Part shown: piece after piece, positions 1 through 5,846 of the stretch
Numbering within the stretch: the first letter of the stretch is position 1
Layout of the letters: every line of letters begins with the position of its first letter
Source: Pseudomonadota bacterium
GTDB lineage: Bacteria; Pseudomonadota; Alphaproteobacteria; Sphingomonadales; Sphingomonadaceae
Assembly (NCBI GenBank): GCA_023422695.1
Contig: JAFAGN010000037.1
Location: 1 to 7,652, forward strand
Reading direction: 5' to 3'
DNA: 7,652 nucleotides
The notes under the pieces: model-generated
Seen by the model: only the letters and a program-made list of their open reading frames with translations
What the model was told of the DNA's origin: nothing
Databases searched by the model: none
Translations under genes and position numbers: made by a program

Positions 1-20
1 CCCTTCGACAGGCTCAGGGC
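1..20. repeat. Short intergenic repeat at left edge
   Basis: The window opens with CCCTTCGACAGGCTCAGGG, whose ends CCCT and AGGG are reverse complements. From memory, this CTTCGACAGGCTCAG word (read the other way, CTGAGCCTGTCGAAG) is a very common dispersed intergenic repeat in sphingomonads and other proteobacteria. It lies 27 bases past the stop codon of the channel gene. The element probably continues outside the window, so its limits are unknown. Confidence 0.5.
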
Positions 21-47
21 TACGGTTCAACTGAAAGCCGTCATCCT

Positions 48-722
48 CTAGATGTCGCTTCTCGTCTCATCACTCCGCCCGGCGAACAGCCAGCGACCGA
101 GCGCCCACGCCGCAACCGCACCGCCAAGCTGCGCCACCACGAACGCGGGGACGTCGGCGGGCGCGATCCCGGCGAAACTGTCCGACAGGCTGCGCGCCAC
201 CGCGATCGCCGGGTTGGCGAAGCTGGTCGAGGAGGTGAACCAATAGGCCGCGGTGATATAGAGCGCGACACTGGGCGCGACCCAGTCGGGGCGATGCCGC
301 ACCGTGCCGAGGATCGTCAGGATCAGGCCAAAGGTCGCGACGAACTCACCCGCCCATTGACCGGTGCCGGTGCGCGCCTTCGCCGAAAATTGCAGCAGCG
401 GCAGGTCGAACATCAGATGCGCCGCCCAGACACCGAGGATGCCGCCCGCCAGCTGCGCCGCGACATAAAGGACCGCGGTGCGCGGCGCGATGGATCGGCC
501 GAGTGCCATTACCGCCGTCACTGCCGGGTTGAAATGCGCACCCGAAATTGGTCCCAGCATCGCGATCAGCACGAACAATATCGCCCCGGTCGCGAGCGTA
601 TTGCCGAGCAGGGCCAGCGCGACATTGCCGCCCGCCAGCGTCTCGGCCATGATCCCCGACCCGACCACGGTGGCGAACAGGAAAAAGCTGCCGATCGCTT
701 CGGCGGCGAGCGCGCGCTTCAC
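48..722 (-). CDS. aqpS: MIP-family channel (AqpS-like), probable arsenite exit channel
   Basis: A 224-residue membrane protein of the aquaporin/glycerol facilitator family. Both half-helix motifs are present: GAHFNPAVT (Asn65-Pro66-Ala67) and SFANPAIAVAR (Asn170-Pro171-Ala172), the second followed by Arg177, the usual selectivity-filter arginine. Hydrophobic stretches fit six membrane helices. The start is taken as GTG at 722-720 because its GTGA overlaps the arsC stop by 4 bp and the protein then begins KRALAAEAIGSFFLF, a typical first helix; the frame runs further upstream but only as arginine-rich antisense-like sequence. As last gene of an arsR-arsI-arsC operon it most resembles AqpS of Sinorhizobium meliloti, which replaces the ArsB pump and lets arsenite made by ArsC flow out down its gradient. 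Family assignment is near certain; the arsenite role and gene symbol rest on context. Confidence 0.88.
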   Translation of the reverse strand: MKRALAAEAIGSFFLFATVVGSGIMAETLAGGNVALALLGNTLATGAILFVLIAMLGPISGAHFNPAVTAVMALGRSIAPRTAVLYVAAQLAGGILGVWAAHLMFDLPLLQFSAKARTGTGQWAGEFVATFGLILTILGTVRHRPDWVAPSVALYITAAYWFTSSTSFANPAIAVARSLSDSFAGIAPADVPAFVVAQLGGAVAAWALGRWLFAGRSDETRSDI

Positions 723-1228
723 GCCGCGCCCGCCATCGCGCCGATGGAATTGAGCGCGTCGCGCCGCTCCGCCGCGCTCATCGTTTCGAGCGGCAGCGCC
801 AGCATCGCGCGCACCCGCATGTCGAGCAGGCGCCAGGTTTCGGCAAAGGCGGCATCGACCGCCGCCTCGTCGCCGGTGACATCGGCGGGATCGGGCAGCC
901 CCCAATGCGCGCGCACCGGGGCGCCGATAAACAGCGGGCAGGCCTCACCCGCCGCGTTGCCGCACACGGTGATCGCGATGTCGATGCGCGGCGCATCGGG
1001 CGCGGCAAATTCGTCCCAGCTTTTCGAGCGGAAGGCGCCCGTGTCATAGCCCTCGCGCGCCAGCAGGCGGAGCGCGCCGGGGTGCGGGACGCCCTTCGGC
1101 TGACTGCCCGCGCTGAACGCGCGCACCCGGCCCGCGCCCTTGCGGGCGATCAGCGCCTCGCCCAAAATGCTGCGCGCCGAATTGCCGGTGCACAGCACCA
1201 ATATGGTCAGCTCCTCCCCCGCGGTCAT
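719..1228 (-). CDS. arsC: Arsenate reductase, LMW-phosphatase/thioredoxin-coupled type
   Basis: A 169-residue cytoplasmic enzyme that reduces arsenate to arsenite. The N-terminal loop VLCTGNSARS is the CX5R phosphatase-fold site, with nucleophile Cys13 and Arg19. Two more cysteines, Cys89 in ITVCGN and Cys97 in GEACPLF, sit where the Bacillus and Staphylococcus ArsC enzymes keep their relay cysteines, so a thioredoxin-recycled three-cysteine mechanism is expected rather than the glutaredoxin-coupled E. coli plasmid type. HWGLPDPA (residues 108-115) matches the conserved family segment. The ATG at 1228 lies one base after the arsI stop, and the reading frame ends inside the GTGA overlap with the channel gene, so all three are probably translated together. 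The open frame continues 24 codons upstream, but that part lacks family similarity and overlaps arsI. Confident assignment. Confidence 0.95.
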   Translation of the reverse strand: MTAGEELTILVLCTGNSARSILGEALIARKGAGRVRAFSAGSQPKGVPHPGALRLLAREGYDTGAFRSKSWDEFAAPDAPRIDIAITVCGNAAGEACPLFIGAPVRAHWGLPDPADVTGDEAAVDAAFAETWRLLDMRVRAMLALPLETMSAAERRDALNSIGAMAGAA

Positions 1229-1229
1229 G

Positions 1230-1709
1230 TCAGCAGCAGCCGACCTTGGCGGGTGCCGCCTGCGGCATCGTCGGAACACAGCACGCGCCCTCGGCGGCAT
1301 TGTCCGACGTCAGCGGCGCAAAATCGGGGCTGTCGCCGTACACCGTCGCTTCGCCATTGGTCAGGAAGGCCTCCCACACCACCCCGTCGGGATCGGCGAT
1401 CCAGCTTTTTTCGGACTTCGCGTAACAACAGGTCGTCGCGCCTTCCTCCAGCACCGGCGCCCCGGCATCTTTCAGCCGCCCATAGACCGCCGCCAGTTCG
1501 GCTTCATCCTCGACCTGCAACCCGACATGTTCGATCCCGCGATGCGCGCCGTCGCGCACCGAAATCGCGAAATTGATCCGCGGATCGTCGAGCATCCATT
1601 TGGCATAATCGGGCTTGGTCACGCTCGGCGCGGTGCCGAACAGTCCCGAGTAAAAGGCGATCGACTTGTCGAGGTCGGCAACCCCGACGTGCATATGAAA
1701 CCGGCTCAT
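1230..1709 (-). CDS. arsI: ArsI-type C-As lyase (ArsI/CadI family VOC dioxygenase)
   Basis: A 159-residue protein of the vicinal-oxygen-chelate fold. Known ArsI enzymes are Fe(II)-dependent dioxygenases that cleave the carbon-arsenic bond of trivalent methyl or aromatic arsenicals, releasing arsenite. Visible landmarks are FHMHVGVADLDKSIAFY at the N terminus (His7), IEHVGLQV (His61) and DPDGVVWEAF (Glu113), which together would supply the 2-His-1-carboxylate metal site. ATTCCYAKSEKSW carries the vicinal Cys94-Cys95 that bind the organoarsenical in ArsI. Two further CC pairs lie in the tail (143-144 and 158-159, the last two residues). The start ATG overlaps the arsR stop by 4 bp and has AGGA (1720-1717) seven bases upstream. 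Proteins of this family are often labelled cadmium-induced CadI; the CC pair and the operon favour ArsI. Confidence 0.92.
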   Translation of the reverse strand: MSRFHMHVGVADLDKSIAFYSGLFGTAPSVTKPDYAKWMLDDPRINFAISVRDGAHRGIEHVGLQVEDEAELAAVYGRLKDAGAPVLEEGATTCCYAKSEKSWIADPDGVVWEAFLTNGEATVYGDSPDFAPLTSDNAAEGACCVPTMPQAAPAKVGCC

Positions 1710-2050
1710 GCCACAGTCCTTTCCGTTTTGTCCTTGGTGTCACAGGGCGCGGCGGGCGCGCGCACCGCCCCGCCACAGCAATTTTCCATCAGAAAGCCGA
1801 GCAACGCGGTCATCGCGCCATAATCGGCGGTGTAGATCAGCGAGCGCCCGTCGCGGCGCTGCGCGATCAGCCCCGCGTTGGTCAGCTGCGCCAGGTGAAA
1901 GCTGAGCGACGATGCGGGTACCCCCAGCGCCTCGGCGATCGCGCCCGCGGCTAGCCCCTCGGGTCCGGCCTGCACCAGCAGCCGGAACAGCGCGAGCCGA
2001 TGCTCCTGCGCCAGCGCGCCCAGCGCGCGAACAACGGTTTCGGACTCCAT
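1706..2050 (-). CDS. arsR: ArsR-family arsenic-responsive repressor
   Basis: A 114-residue winged-helix repressor of the ArsR/SmtB family, expected to bind DNA as a dimer and release it on binding trivalent arsenic. The HTH segment is AIAEALGVPASSLSFHLAQL, followed by the wing around RRDGRSLIYTADY. It lacks the ELCVCDL cysteine motif of the E. coli-type sensor helix. Instead it has Cys91-Cys92 in LMENCCGG and Cys103 near the C terminus, an arrangement like Acidithiobacillus ferrooxidans ArsR (Cys95, Cys96, Cys102). An in-frame ATG exists at 2062, but a good Shine-Dalgarno GGAGG (2060-2056) stands five bases before the ATG at 2050, while nothing comparable precedes 2062, so 2050 is the preferred start. 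It is first in the operon and probably represses its own transcription. Confidence 0.93.
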   Translation of the reverse strand: MESETVVRALGALAQEHRLALFRLLVQAGPEGLAAGAIAEALGVPASSLSFHLAQLTNAGLIAQRRDGRSLIYTADYGAMTALLGFLMENCCGGAVRAPAAPCDTKDKTERTVA

Positions 2051-2055
2051 CGCGG

Positions 2056-2060
2056 CCTCC
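2056..2060 (-). promoter_or_regulatory. Ribosome binding site deciding the arsR start
   Basis: On the minus strand the sequence reads ATGGAGGCCGCGATGGAG. GGAGG is five bases before the second ATG (2050-2048) and overlaps the first (2062-2060). It therefore supports initiation at 2050 and shortens ArsR from 118 to 114 residues. Confidence 0.7.
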
Positions 2061-2083
2061 ATGATTTGATAATCATCGAAATA
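2061..2083 (-). promoter_or_regulatory. Candidate ArsR operator over the arsR -10/leader region
   Basis: Two overlapping symmetry signals lie here. ATGATT (2061-2066) and AATCAT (2071-2076) form a perfect 6-bp inverted repeat with a TGAT spacer. Read on the plus strand, ATTTGAT then ATCGAAAT resemble the ATCAA/TTGAT half-sites of known ArsR boxes. The block ends just before the proposed ribosome binding site and covers the proposed -10, a position where a bound repressor would block transcription. Binding by this ArsR is inferred, not seen. Confidence 0.45.
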
Positions 2084-2106
2084 TGGAAATTAGAAACCGA
2101 CGTCAA
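2078..2106 (-). promoter_or_regulatory. Candidate sigma-70 promoter of the ars operon
   Basis: On the minus strand TTGACG (2106-2101) matches five of six -35 consensus bases. Exactly 17 bases later comes TATTTC (2083-2078), a weak -10. Transcription would start near 2071, leaving a short leader before the GGAGG site. The AT-rich stretch contrasts with the GC-rich flanks. No better promoter-like pair was found in the gap. Confidence 0.45.
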
Positions 2107-2112
2107 GTTATG

Positions 2113-2139
2113 TTTCGACGTTTATCGAAATGATTTCGA
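2113..2139. promoter_or_regulatory. Upstream palindrome cluster (TTTCGA/TCGAAA), possible second operator
   Basis: TCGAAAT-G-ATTTCGA (2125-2139) is a perfect 7+1+7 palindrome. TTTCGA at 2113-2118 pairs with TCGAAA at 2125-2130 as a second inverted repeat with a 6-base spacer. ATCGAAAT at 2124-2131 recurs at 2075-2082 near the arsR start. The repetition on both sides of the proposed -35 fits two operator sites for one dimeric repressor. Which protein binds is unknown; ArsR is the obvious candidate. Confidence 0.45.
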
Positions 2140-2141
2140 AT

Positions 2142-2222
2142 CTCGTCATTGCGAGCGTAGCGAAGCAATCTAGAGCAGTTTAAGCCAACTCTGGATTGCT
2201 TCGCTACGCTCGCAATGACGAG
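2142..2222. repeat. Perfect 29-bp inverted repeat (MITE/REP-like palindrome)
   Basis: The arms are 2142-2170 (beginning CTCGTCATTGCGAGCG) and 2194-2222 (ending CGCAATGACGAG); they are perfect reverse complements over 29 bases, separated by 23 bases. AGAG (2172-2175) and CTCT (2189-2192) extend the pairing past one mismatch. From memory, the GTCATTGCGAG...GAAGCAATC palindrome is a common dispersed intergenic repeat in alphaproteobacteria. It begins 8 bases after the exporter stop codon, so its transcript could fold into a very stable 3' hairpin, but there is no T tract to make it a classical intrinsic terminator. No transposase gene is attached. Confidence 0.85.
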
Positions 2223-2230
2223 GGAGGAGG

Positions 2231-4045
2231 CTAAACCGTCCCCTCTTCCTTCTCCGCCTGCTGGCGCGCCCACATGTCGGCGTAAAGCCCGCGCATCGCC
2301 AGCAGCTGATCGTGCGTTCCCGTTTCGGCGACGCGCCCCTTGTCGAGCACGATGATGCGGTCGGCGCCGGTCACGGTCGACAGGCGGTGCGCGATCACCA
2401 GCGTCGTGCGCCGCGCCGCGATCCGCTCCAGCGTGTCCTGAATCGCCGCCTCGGTGCGGCTGTCGAGCGCACTCGTCGCTTCGTCGAGGATCAGCACCGG
2501 CGGGTTCTTGAGCAGGGTGCGCGCGATTGCGACGCGCTGTTTCTCGCCGCCCGACAGCTTCAGCCCGCGCTCGCCGACTTCGGTGTCATAACCCTGCGGC
2601 AGCAGCGCGATAAAGCCGTCGATCGCCGCGCCCTCGGCCGCCGCCGCGATCTCGTCGGCGCTCGCGCCCTCGCGGCCATAGGCAATATTGTAGCCGATGC
2701 TGTCGTTGAACAACACCGTGTCCTGCGGGACGATACCGATGCTCACGCGCAGGCTCTGCTGTGTCACCTGGGCAATATCCTGACCGTCGATCAGCACCCG
2801 CCCGCCCTGCGGATCGTAAAAGCGAAACAGCAGCCGCGCGATCGTCGACTTGCCCGCGCCCGACGGCCCGACGATCGCCAGCGTCTCGCCCGCGCCGACG
2901 GCAAAGCTCACGCCGTTCAGGATCGTGCGGTCGAGCTCGTACCCGAACACGACATTCTCGAACGCCACCGCGCCGCCATGCACCGCCAGCGGCGCTGCGC
3001 CCGGCGCGTCTGAAATCTCCGGCGGGGTGTCGATCAGGCGGAACATCGCCTCCATATCGATCAACCCCTGGCGGATGACGCGGTACACCATGCCGAGCAT
3101 GTCGAGCGGGCGGAACAGCTGCGCCAGCAAGGTGTTCACCAGCACCACGTCGCCGACCTTATATTCGCCGGTCGACCAGCCCCACACCGTGTACGCCATC
3201 GCCCCCGCCAGCGCGGCGTTGGTGATCAGGCTCTGGCCGATGTTGAGCCACGCCAGGCTGTTTTCGCTCTTCACCGCGGCGCGCGCATATTGGTCGGCGA
3301 CGTCGCGGTAGCGCGCTTCCTCGCGCGTTTCGGCGCCGAAATATTTGACCGTCTCGTAATTGAGCAGGCTGTCGACGCTGCGCCCGATGGTCAGCGTGTC
3401 GAGGTCGTTCATCTGGGTGCGCAGCGCGTTGCGCCAGTCGGTCACCTTGCGGGTGAAGATGATATAGACGACGACCATCAGCGCAGTCGCGCTGGCGAGG
3501 CCGAAACTGAACTTGGTCCAGAAGATGACCAGCACCGCCGCGAGCTCGATGATCGTCGGCGCGATGTTGAACAGCAGGAAATAGAGCATCGTATCGATGC
3601 TCTTGGTCCCGCGCTCGATCACCTTGGTCACCTCGCCGGTCCGCCGCGCGAGGTGGAAGCGCAGGCTGAGCGCATGCAGATGGCTGAAGGTCGCGATCGC
3701 CAGCTCGCGCGTCGCATCCTGCCCGACGCGCTCGAACACGACGTTGCGGAGGTTGTCGAACAAAACCCCGGCAAAGCGCGCCCCGGCGTAAGCGAGCACC
3801 AGCCCTATCGCGAGCGCGACGCCTTCCTCCATCCCCGGCACCATCGCGTCGATCGCGGCGCCATAAAGAAAGCCCATCGACAGCTGGACGCCCTTCGACG
3901 CGAGCACGATCAGCCCCGCCCCGACGATCCGCACCTTGTGACCGCGATGCCCCGCAGGCCACAGATAGGGCAGGAAACGCTTCAGCGTATCGAGAGCGGG
4001 TGGTTCCTTGGCCGCGTCGGCGGAAGAGAGCGTATCGGGCGGCAT
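2231..4045 (-). CDS. atm1: Atm1-type ABC exporter (half-transporter, ABCB7/HMT1 group)
   Basis: A 604-residue half-transporter with an N-terminal membrane domain (about residues 30-330) fused to an ATPase domain (about 355-595); it should work as a homodimer in the inner membrane. ATPase motifs are Walker A GPSGAGKST (393-401), Q-loop Gln441, signature LSGGEKQR (497-504), Walker B VLILDE (517-522) and H-loop His553. The blocks RFHLARRTGEVTKVIERGTK and LLNYETVKYFGAE are typical of the Atm1/ABCB7 group. Tyr194, Arg205, Arg209, Asn268 and Gln271 match, with a constant offset of one, the residues I recall contacting glutathione in NaAtm1 (195, 206, 210, 269, 272; 608 residues). Export of glutathione conjugates or metal-glutathione complexes is therefore likely. 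It is monocistronic as far as seen. Its neighbour, the ars operon, suggests metal stress, but this gene may equally be housekeeping. Confidence 0.93.
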   Translation of the reverse strand: MPPDTLSSADAAKEPPALDTLKRFLPYLWPAGHRGHKVRIVGAGLIVLASKGVQLSMGFLYGAAIDAMVPGMEEGVALAIGLVLAYAGARFAGVLFDNLRNVVFERVGQDATRELAIATFSHLHALSLRFHLARRTGEVTKVIERGTKSIDTMLYFLLFNIAPTIIELAAVLVIFWTKFSFGLASATALMVVVYIIFTRKVTDWRNALRTQMNDLDTLTIGRSVDSLLNYETVKYFGAETREEARYRDVADQYARAAVKSENSLAWLNIGQSLITNAALAGAMAYTVWGWSTGEYKVGDVVLVNTLLAQLFRPLDMLGMVYRVIRQGLIDMEAMFRLIDTPPEISDAPGAAPLAVHGGAVAFENVVFGYELDRTILNGVSFAVGAGETLAIVGPSGAGKSTIARLLFRFYDPQGGRVLIDGQDIAQVTQQSLRVSIGIVPQDTVLFNDSIGYNIAYGREGASADEIAAAAEGAAIDGFIALLPQGYDTEVGERGLKLSGGEKQRVAIARTLLKNPPVLILDEATSALDSRTEAAIQDTLERIAARRTTLVIAHRLSTVTGADRIIVLDKGRVAETGTHDQLLAMRGLYADMWARQQAEKEEGTV

Positions 4046-4137
4046 GCGCGCACCATGTAGGGCGGCGAGGGTGGAACGCCAAGCGGGCTTGACGACGAGG
4101 AACCGGGTTATGCCGTCATGCGCAGCGCCGATTTGGC

Positions 4138-4351
4138 CTCACGCAAAAGCGCAAAGGCGCAAAAACGGAAGAAAAAAGGGGTTCGCACGAAGACACGAAG
4201 ACGAAGGCTTAAGCCAACGCCGCTGCGACAGATTGCGCGCAGCGCCATTTCTCGGTCACCTGCGGCGAATGACCTACGTCAGAAACTGCCACGCCCTCTT
4301 CGTGTCTTTGTGTCTTTGTGCGAGATTTTGTTCTGCGCGCCTTTGCGTGAG
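4138..4351. repeat. Large imperfect inverted repeat filling the 4046-4361 gap
   Basis: The gap 4046-4361 holds no convincing gene; most of it is one element. Outer ends CTCACGCAAA (4138-4147) and TTTGCGTGAG (4342-4351) are perfect complements. Inner blocks 4183-4202 and 4304-4323 match at 18 of 20 positions when one is reversed and complemented, and contain short tandem units (AAGACAC, GTCTTTGT). About 100 bases of GC-rich sequence lie between, including the palindrome GGCTTAAGCC (4206-4215). It resembles the CGCAAAGGCGCAAA / CTTTGTGTCTTTGTG repeats I recall from many bacterial intergenic regions, that is, a non-autonomous MITE-like element. No transposase frame or clear target-site duplication was found. 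Confidence 0.65.
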
Positions 4352-4361
4352 CGCTGCCATG

Positions 4362-4511
4362 CTAGAGTTTCTCGCGCGGCCCCAAATGCCGCATGATCCG
4401 CTCGATCAGCCGCCGTTCCTCACTGGTCGGGGTGGGAATGATCGCGGTGGGAGGCTCGGCACGGCGGCCGAACAGGGGACGGCGCGGGGGAACAAGCGGG
4501 GAGAAACGCAT
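4362..4511 (-). CDS. Possible small protein of 49 residues, unknown function
   Basis: A short reading frame downstream of lptA, not recognised. From ATG 4511 it has a proline/arginine-rich first half (MRFSPLVPPRRPLF) and a charged, probably helical tail (TSEERRLIERIMRHLG). There is no signal peptide or membrane segment. AAGG lies ten bases before the ATG, a weak ribosome site; the frame is also open upstream to a GTG at 4589, giving 75 residues. The gap to lptA is 106 bases from the ATG, so co-transcription with nrnC-lptC-lptA is possible. GC-rich DNA easily yields such frames, but the tail looks more protein-like than the shadows nearby. Existence is uncertain. Confidence 0.35.
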   Translation of the reverse strand: MRFSPLVPPRRPLFGRRAEPPTAIIPTPTSEERRLIERIMRHLGPREKL

Positions 4512-4617
4512 CGGGGGCTCGCCTTCGTAACGCGGCGTCGCCCCCCGGCGCCGCAATGGTTCTGGTCCCTGCGCCCATGGTGAAGGCACAGGGTTGCCGA
4601 ACCGTCAAAGGCGCTGG

Positions 4618-5196
4618 TTACTGCTTTCTTTCCGGTACCGTGAAGGTGCCGGTGACGCGCCCGCCGGTGCCGCCCGCGATCGGGTTGCCGTCGGGGCCGC
4701 GCGCCGCGCCGCGCCCGTCGACCGTCGCGCGGCCGCTGTTCAGGTCGATCACCATCCGTCCGCCGCGCAGATTGTTACCGCGCTGGCGCAGCTCGACATT
4801 GCCGACCATCGTGATCAGGCGCCGGTCGAGGTCATAGATCGCGACATTGCCCGACGCGCGTTCATCGCCCTTGGTCACCACCACCCCGCCGGTCGCGTCG
4901 AGCCGGTTGACGTCGGTGCCGCCCGACCGGGTGTAGGCGACGGTCATCCGCGCTGCGGTCAGCGTCATTCCCGCCTGTGTCACCCGGACATTGCCCGAAA
5001 TCACGACCCGGTCGGCGCGGTCCTGCACTTCGATGCTGTTCGCGGCGAAATCGACCGGCGCGCTGCTATTGTGGTTGGCCAGCGCCTGCGCCTGCGCGGC
5101 ATCGCCGCCGGTTCCCGCCGATAGCAGCGCCATGCTGGTCAGCACAAAGCCCGCACCGGCCACCGCCAGGCTTTTCATCGGCGATACGCGGTTCAT
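4618..5196 (-). CDS. lptA: LptA/OstA-family periplasmic LPS transport protein
   Basis: A 192-residue secreted protein. Residues 1-36 look like a signal peptide: a basic start, a hydrophobic run AVAGAGFVLTSMALLSAG, and an Ala-X-Ala cleavage region at about 34-38. The mature part is built of the repeating beta-strand units of the OstA fold: VVISGNVRVTQAGMTLTAARM, RASGNVAIYDLDRRLITMVG, and NNLRGGRMVIDLNSGRATVDG. LptA proteins polymerise as a beta-jelly-roll bridge carrying lipopolysaccharide, or here perhaps lipooligosaccharide or glycosphingolipid, across the periplasm. The ATG overlaps the lptC stop by 4 bp (ATGA), fixing the start and indicating translational coupling. The C-terminal 25 residues are glycine-rich and probably disordered. 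lptB, which often follows lptA in alphaproteobacteria, is not downstream here. Assignment is strong from motif plus the lptC partner. Confidence 0.9.
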   Translation of the reverse strand: MNRVSPMKSLAVAGAGFVLTSMALLSAGTGGDAAQAQALANHNSSAPVDFAANSIEVQDRADRVVISGNVRVTQAGMTLTAARMTVAYTRSGGTDVNRLDATGGVVVTKGDERASGNVAIYDLDRRLITMVGNVELRQRGNNLRGGRMVIDLNSGRATVDGRGAARGPDGNPIAGGTGGRVTGTFTVPERKQ

Positions 5197-5831
5197 TTGA
5201 TCACTCCCTGATTGATCCGCAGCCGCGCATTGCCCTGCAGGCGCACGATCCGCCGGTCGAGATCGGCAGTCAGCTGGTTGGCCGAAAAATTGCCGATGTT
5301 CAACGTCCCGTTGACGCCGCCCTGTCCGACCAGCGTCCGCGTCTTGAGGTCGATCGCCACGTTGCTCGCATCGATCCGATAGCCGCCCGCGCTCTTGACC
5401 TGGACCACCCCGGGCACCGCGACCTTTTCGGTTTCCATATTATAGGCGCTGTCGCGCGCAACGATCGTCGCCGGGCCGTCGTCGAGGCGGATCGCGCCCG
5501 ACAGGTCGGTCATCCGCACGACGGGTTCGGCGGAGCTCTTCTGCACCGCGCTGCCCGCCAGCAGGGCGAAGGGCTGGCCCTTGGCATCCTGGCCGCGATA
5601 TTCGGCGCGCGTCACCTTCATCCGCTCGGTCGCCATATCGACCTTATCCTTGGCGAGCAGGAAACTGATCTCGGCGCGCTGGGTAAAGGGCGAAAAGATC
5701 AGCACGGCGGCGACCACGCCGATCACCAGCGGCAGCCCGTAGCGCAGGATGCGCACGACGCGGTCGTGACTCGACCCGCTGCGCGCCCACAGCTGGCGCA
5801 TCGTGCGGTCAAGATCGGCGCGTTCGGACAT
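5193..5831 (-). CDS. lptC: LPS export protein LptC
   Basis: A 212-residue protein with a short basic cytoplasmic tail, one membrane helix at about residues 31-47 (YGLPLVIGVVAAVLIF), and a periplasmic domain of OstA-like strands (for example ITS-free repeats such as GGVNGTLNIGNFSANQL and DRRIVRLQGNARLRI near the C terminus). Members bind LPS delivered by the LptBFG pump and pass it to LptA. Sequence conservation in this family is low, so the call rests on topology, length (E. coli LptC is 191 residues), the repeating strands and the overlapping lptA gene. The ATG at 5831 follows the nrnC stop by 15 bases; no strong Shine-Dalgarno site is seen, in keeping with a downstream operon gene. Confidence 0.88.
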   Translation of the reverse strand: MSERADLDRTMRQLWARSGSSHDRVVRILRYGLPLVIGVVAAVLIFSPFTQRAEISFLLAKDKVDMATERMKVTRAEYRGQDAKGQPFALLAGSAVQKSSAEPVVRMTDLSGAIRLDDGPATIVARDSAYNMETEKVAVPGVVQVKSAGGYRIDASNVAIDLKTRTLVGQGGVNGTLNIGNFSANQLTADLDRRIVRLQGNARLRINQGVIK

Positions 5832-5846
5832 CGTCGCTGCCGCGAA

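Noticed and set aside
905..1823. Plus-strand open frames (905-1576 and 1140-1823) opposite arsC and arsI.
   Set aside because: Basic, low-complexity antisense translations with no motif, lying over two confidently identified genes.
2142..2222. Long hairpin as a classical intrinsic terminator of the exporter gene.
   Set aside because: No T tract follows on either strand, and the arms match a dispersed-repeat type; kept as a repeat only.
3159..4082. Minus-strand frame of 307 codons overlapping the Atm1 gene in another phase.
   Set aside because: Arg/Ala/Asp-rich out-of-frame translation; the ABC exporter frame has all ATPase motifs.
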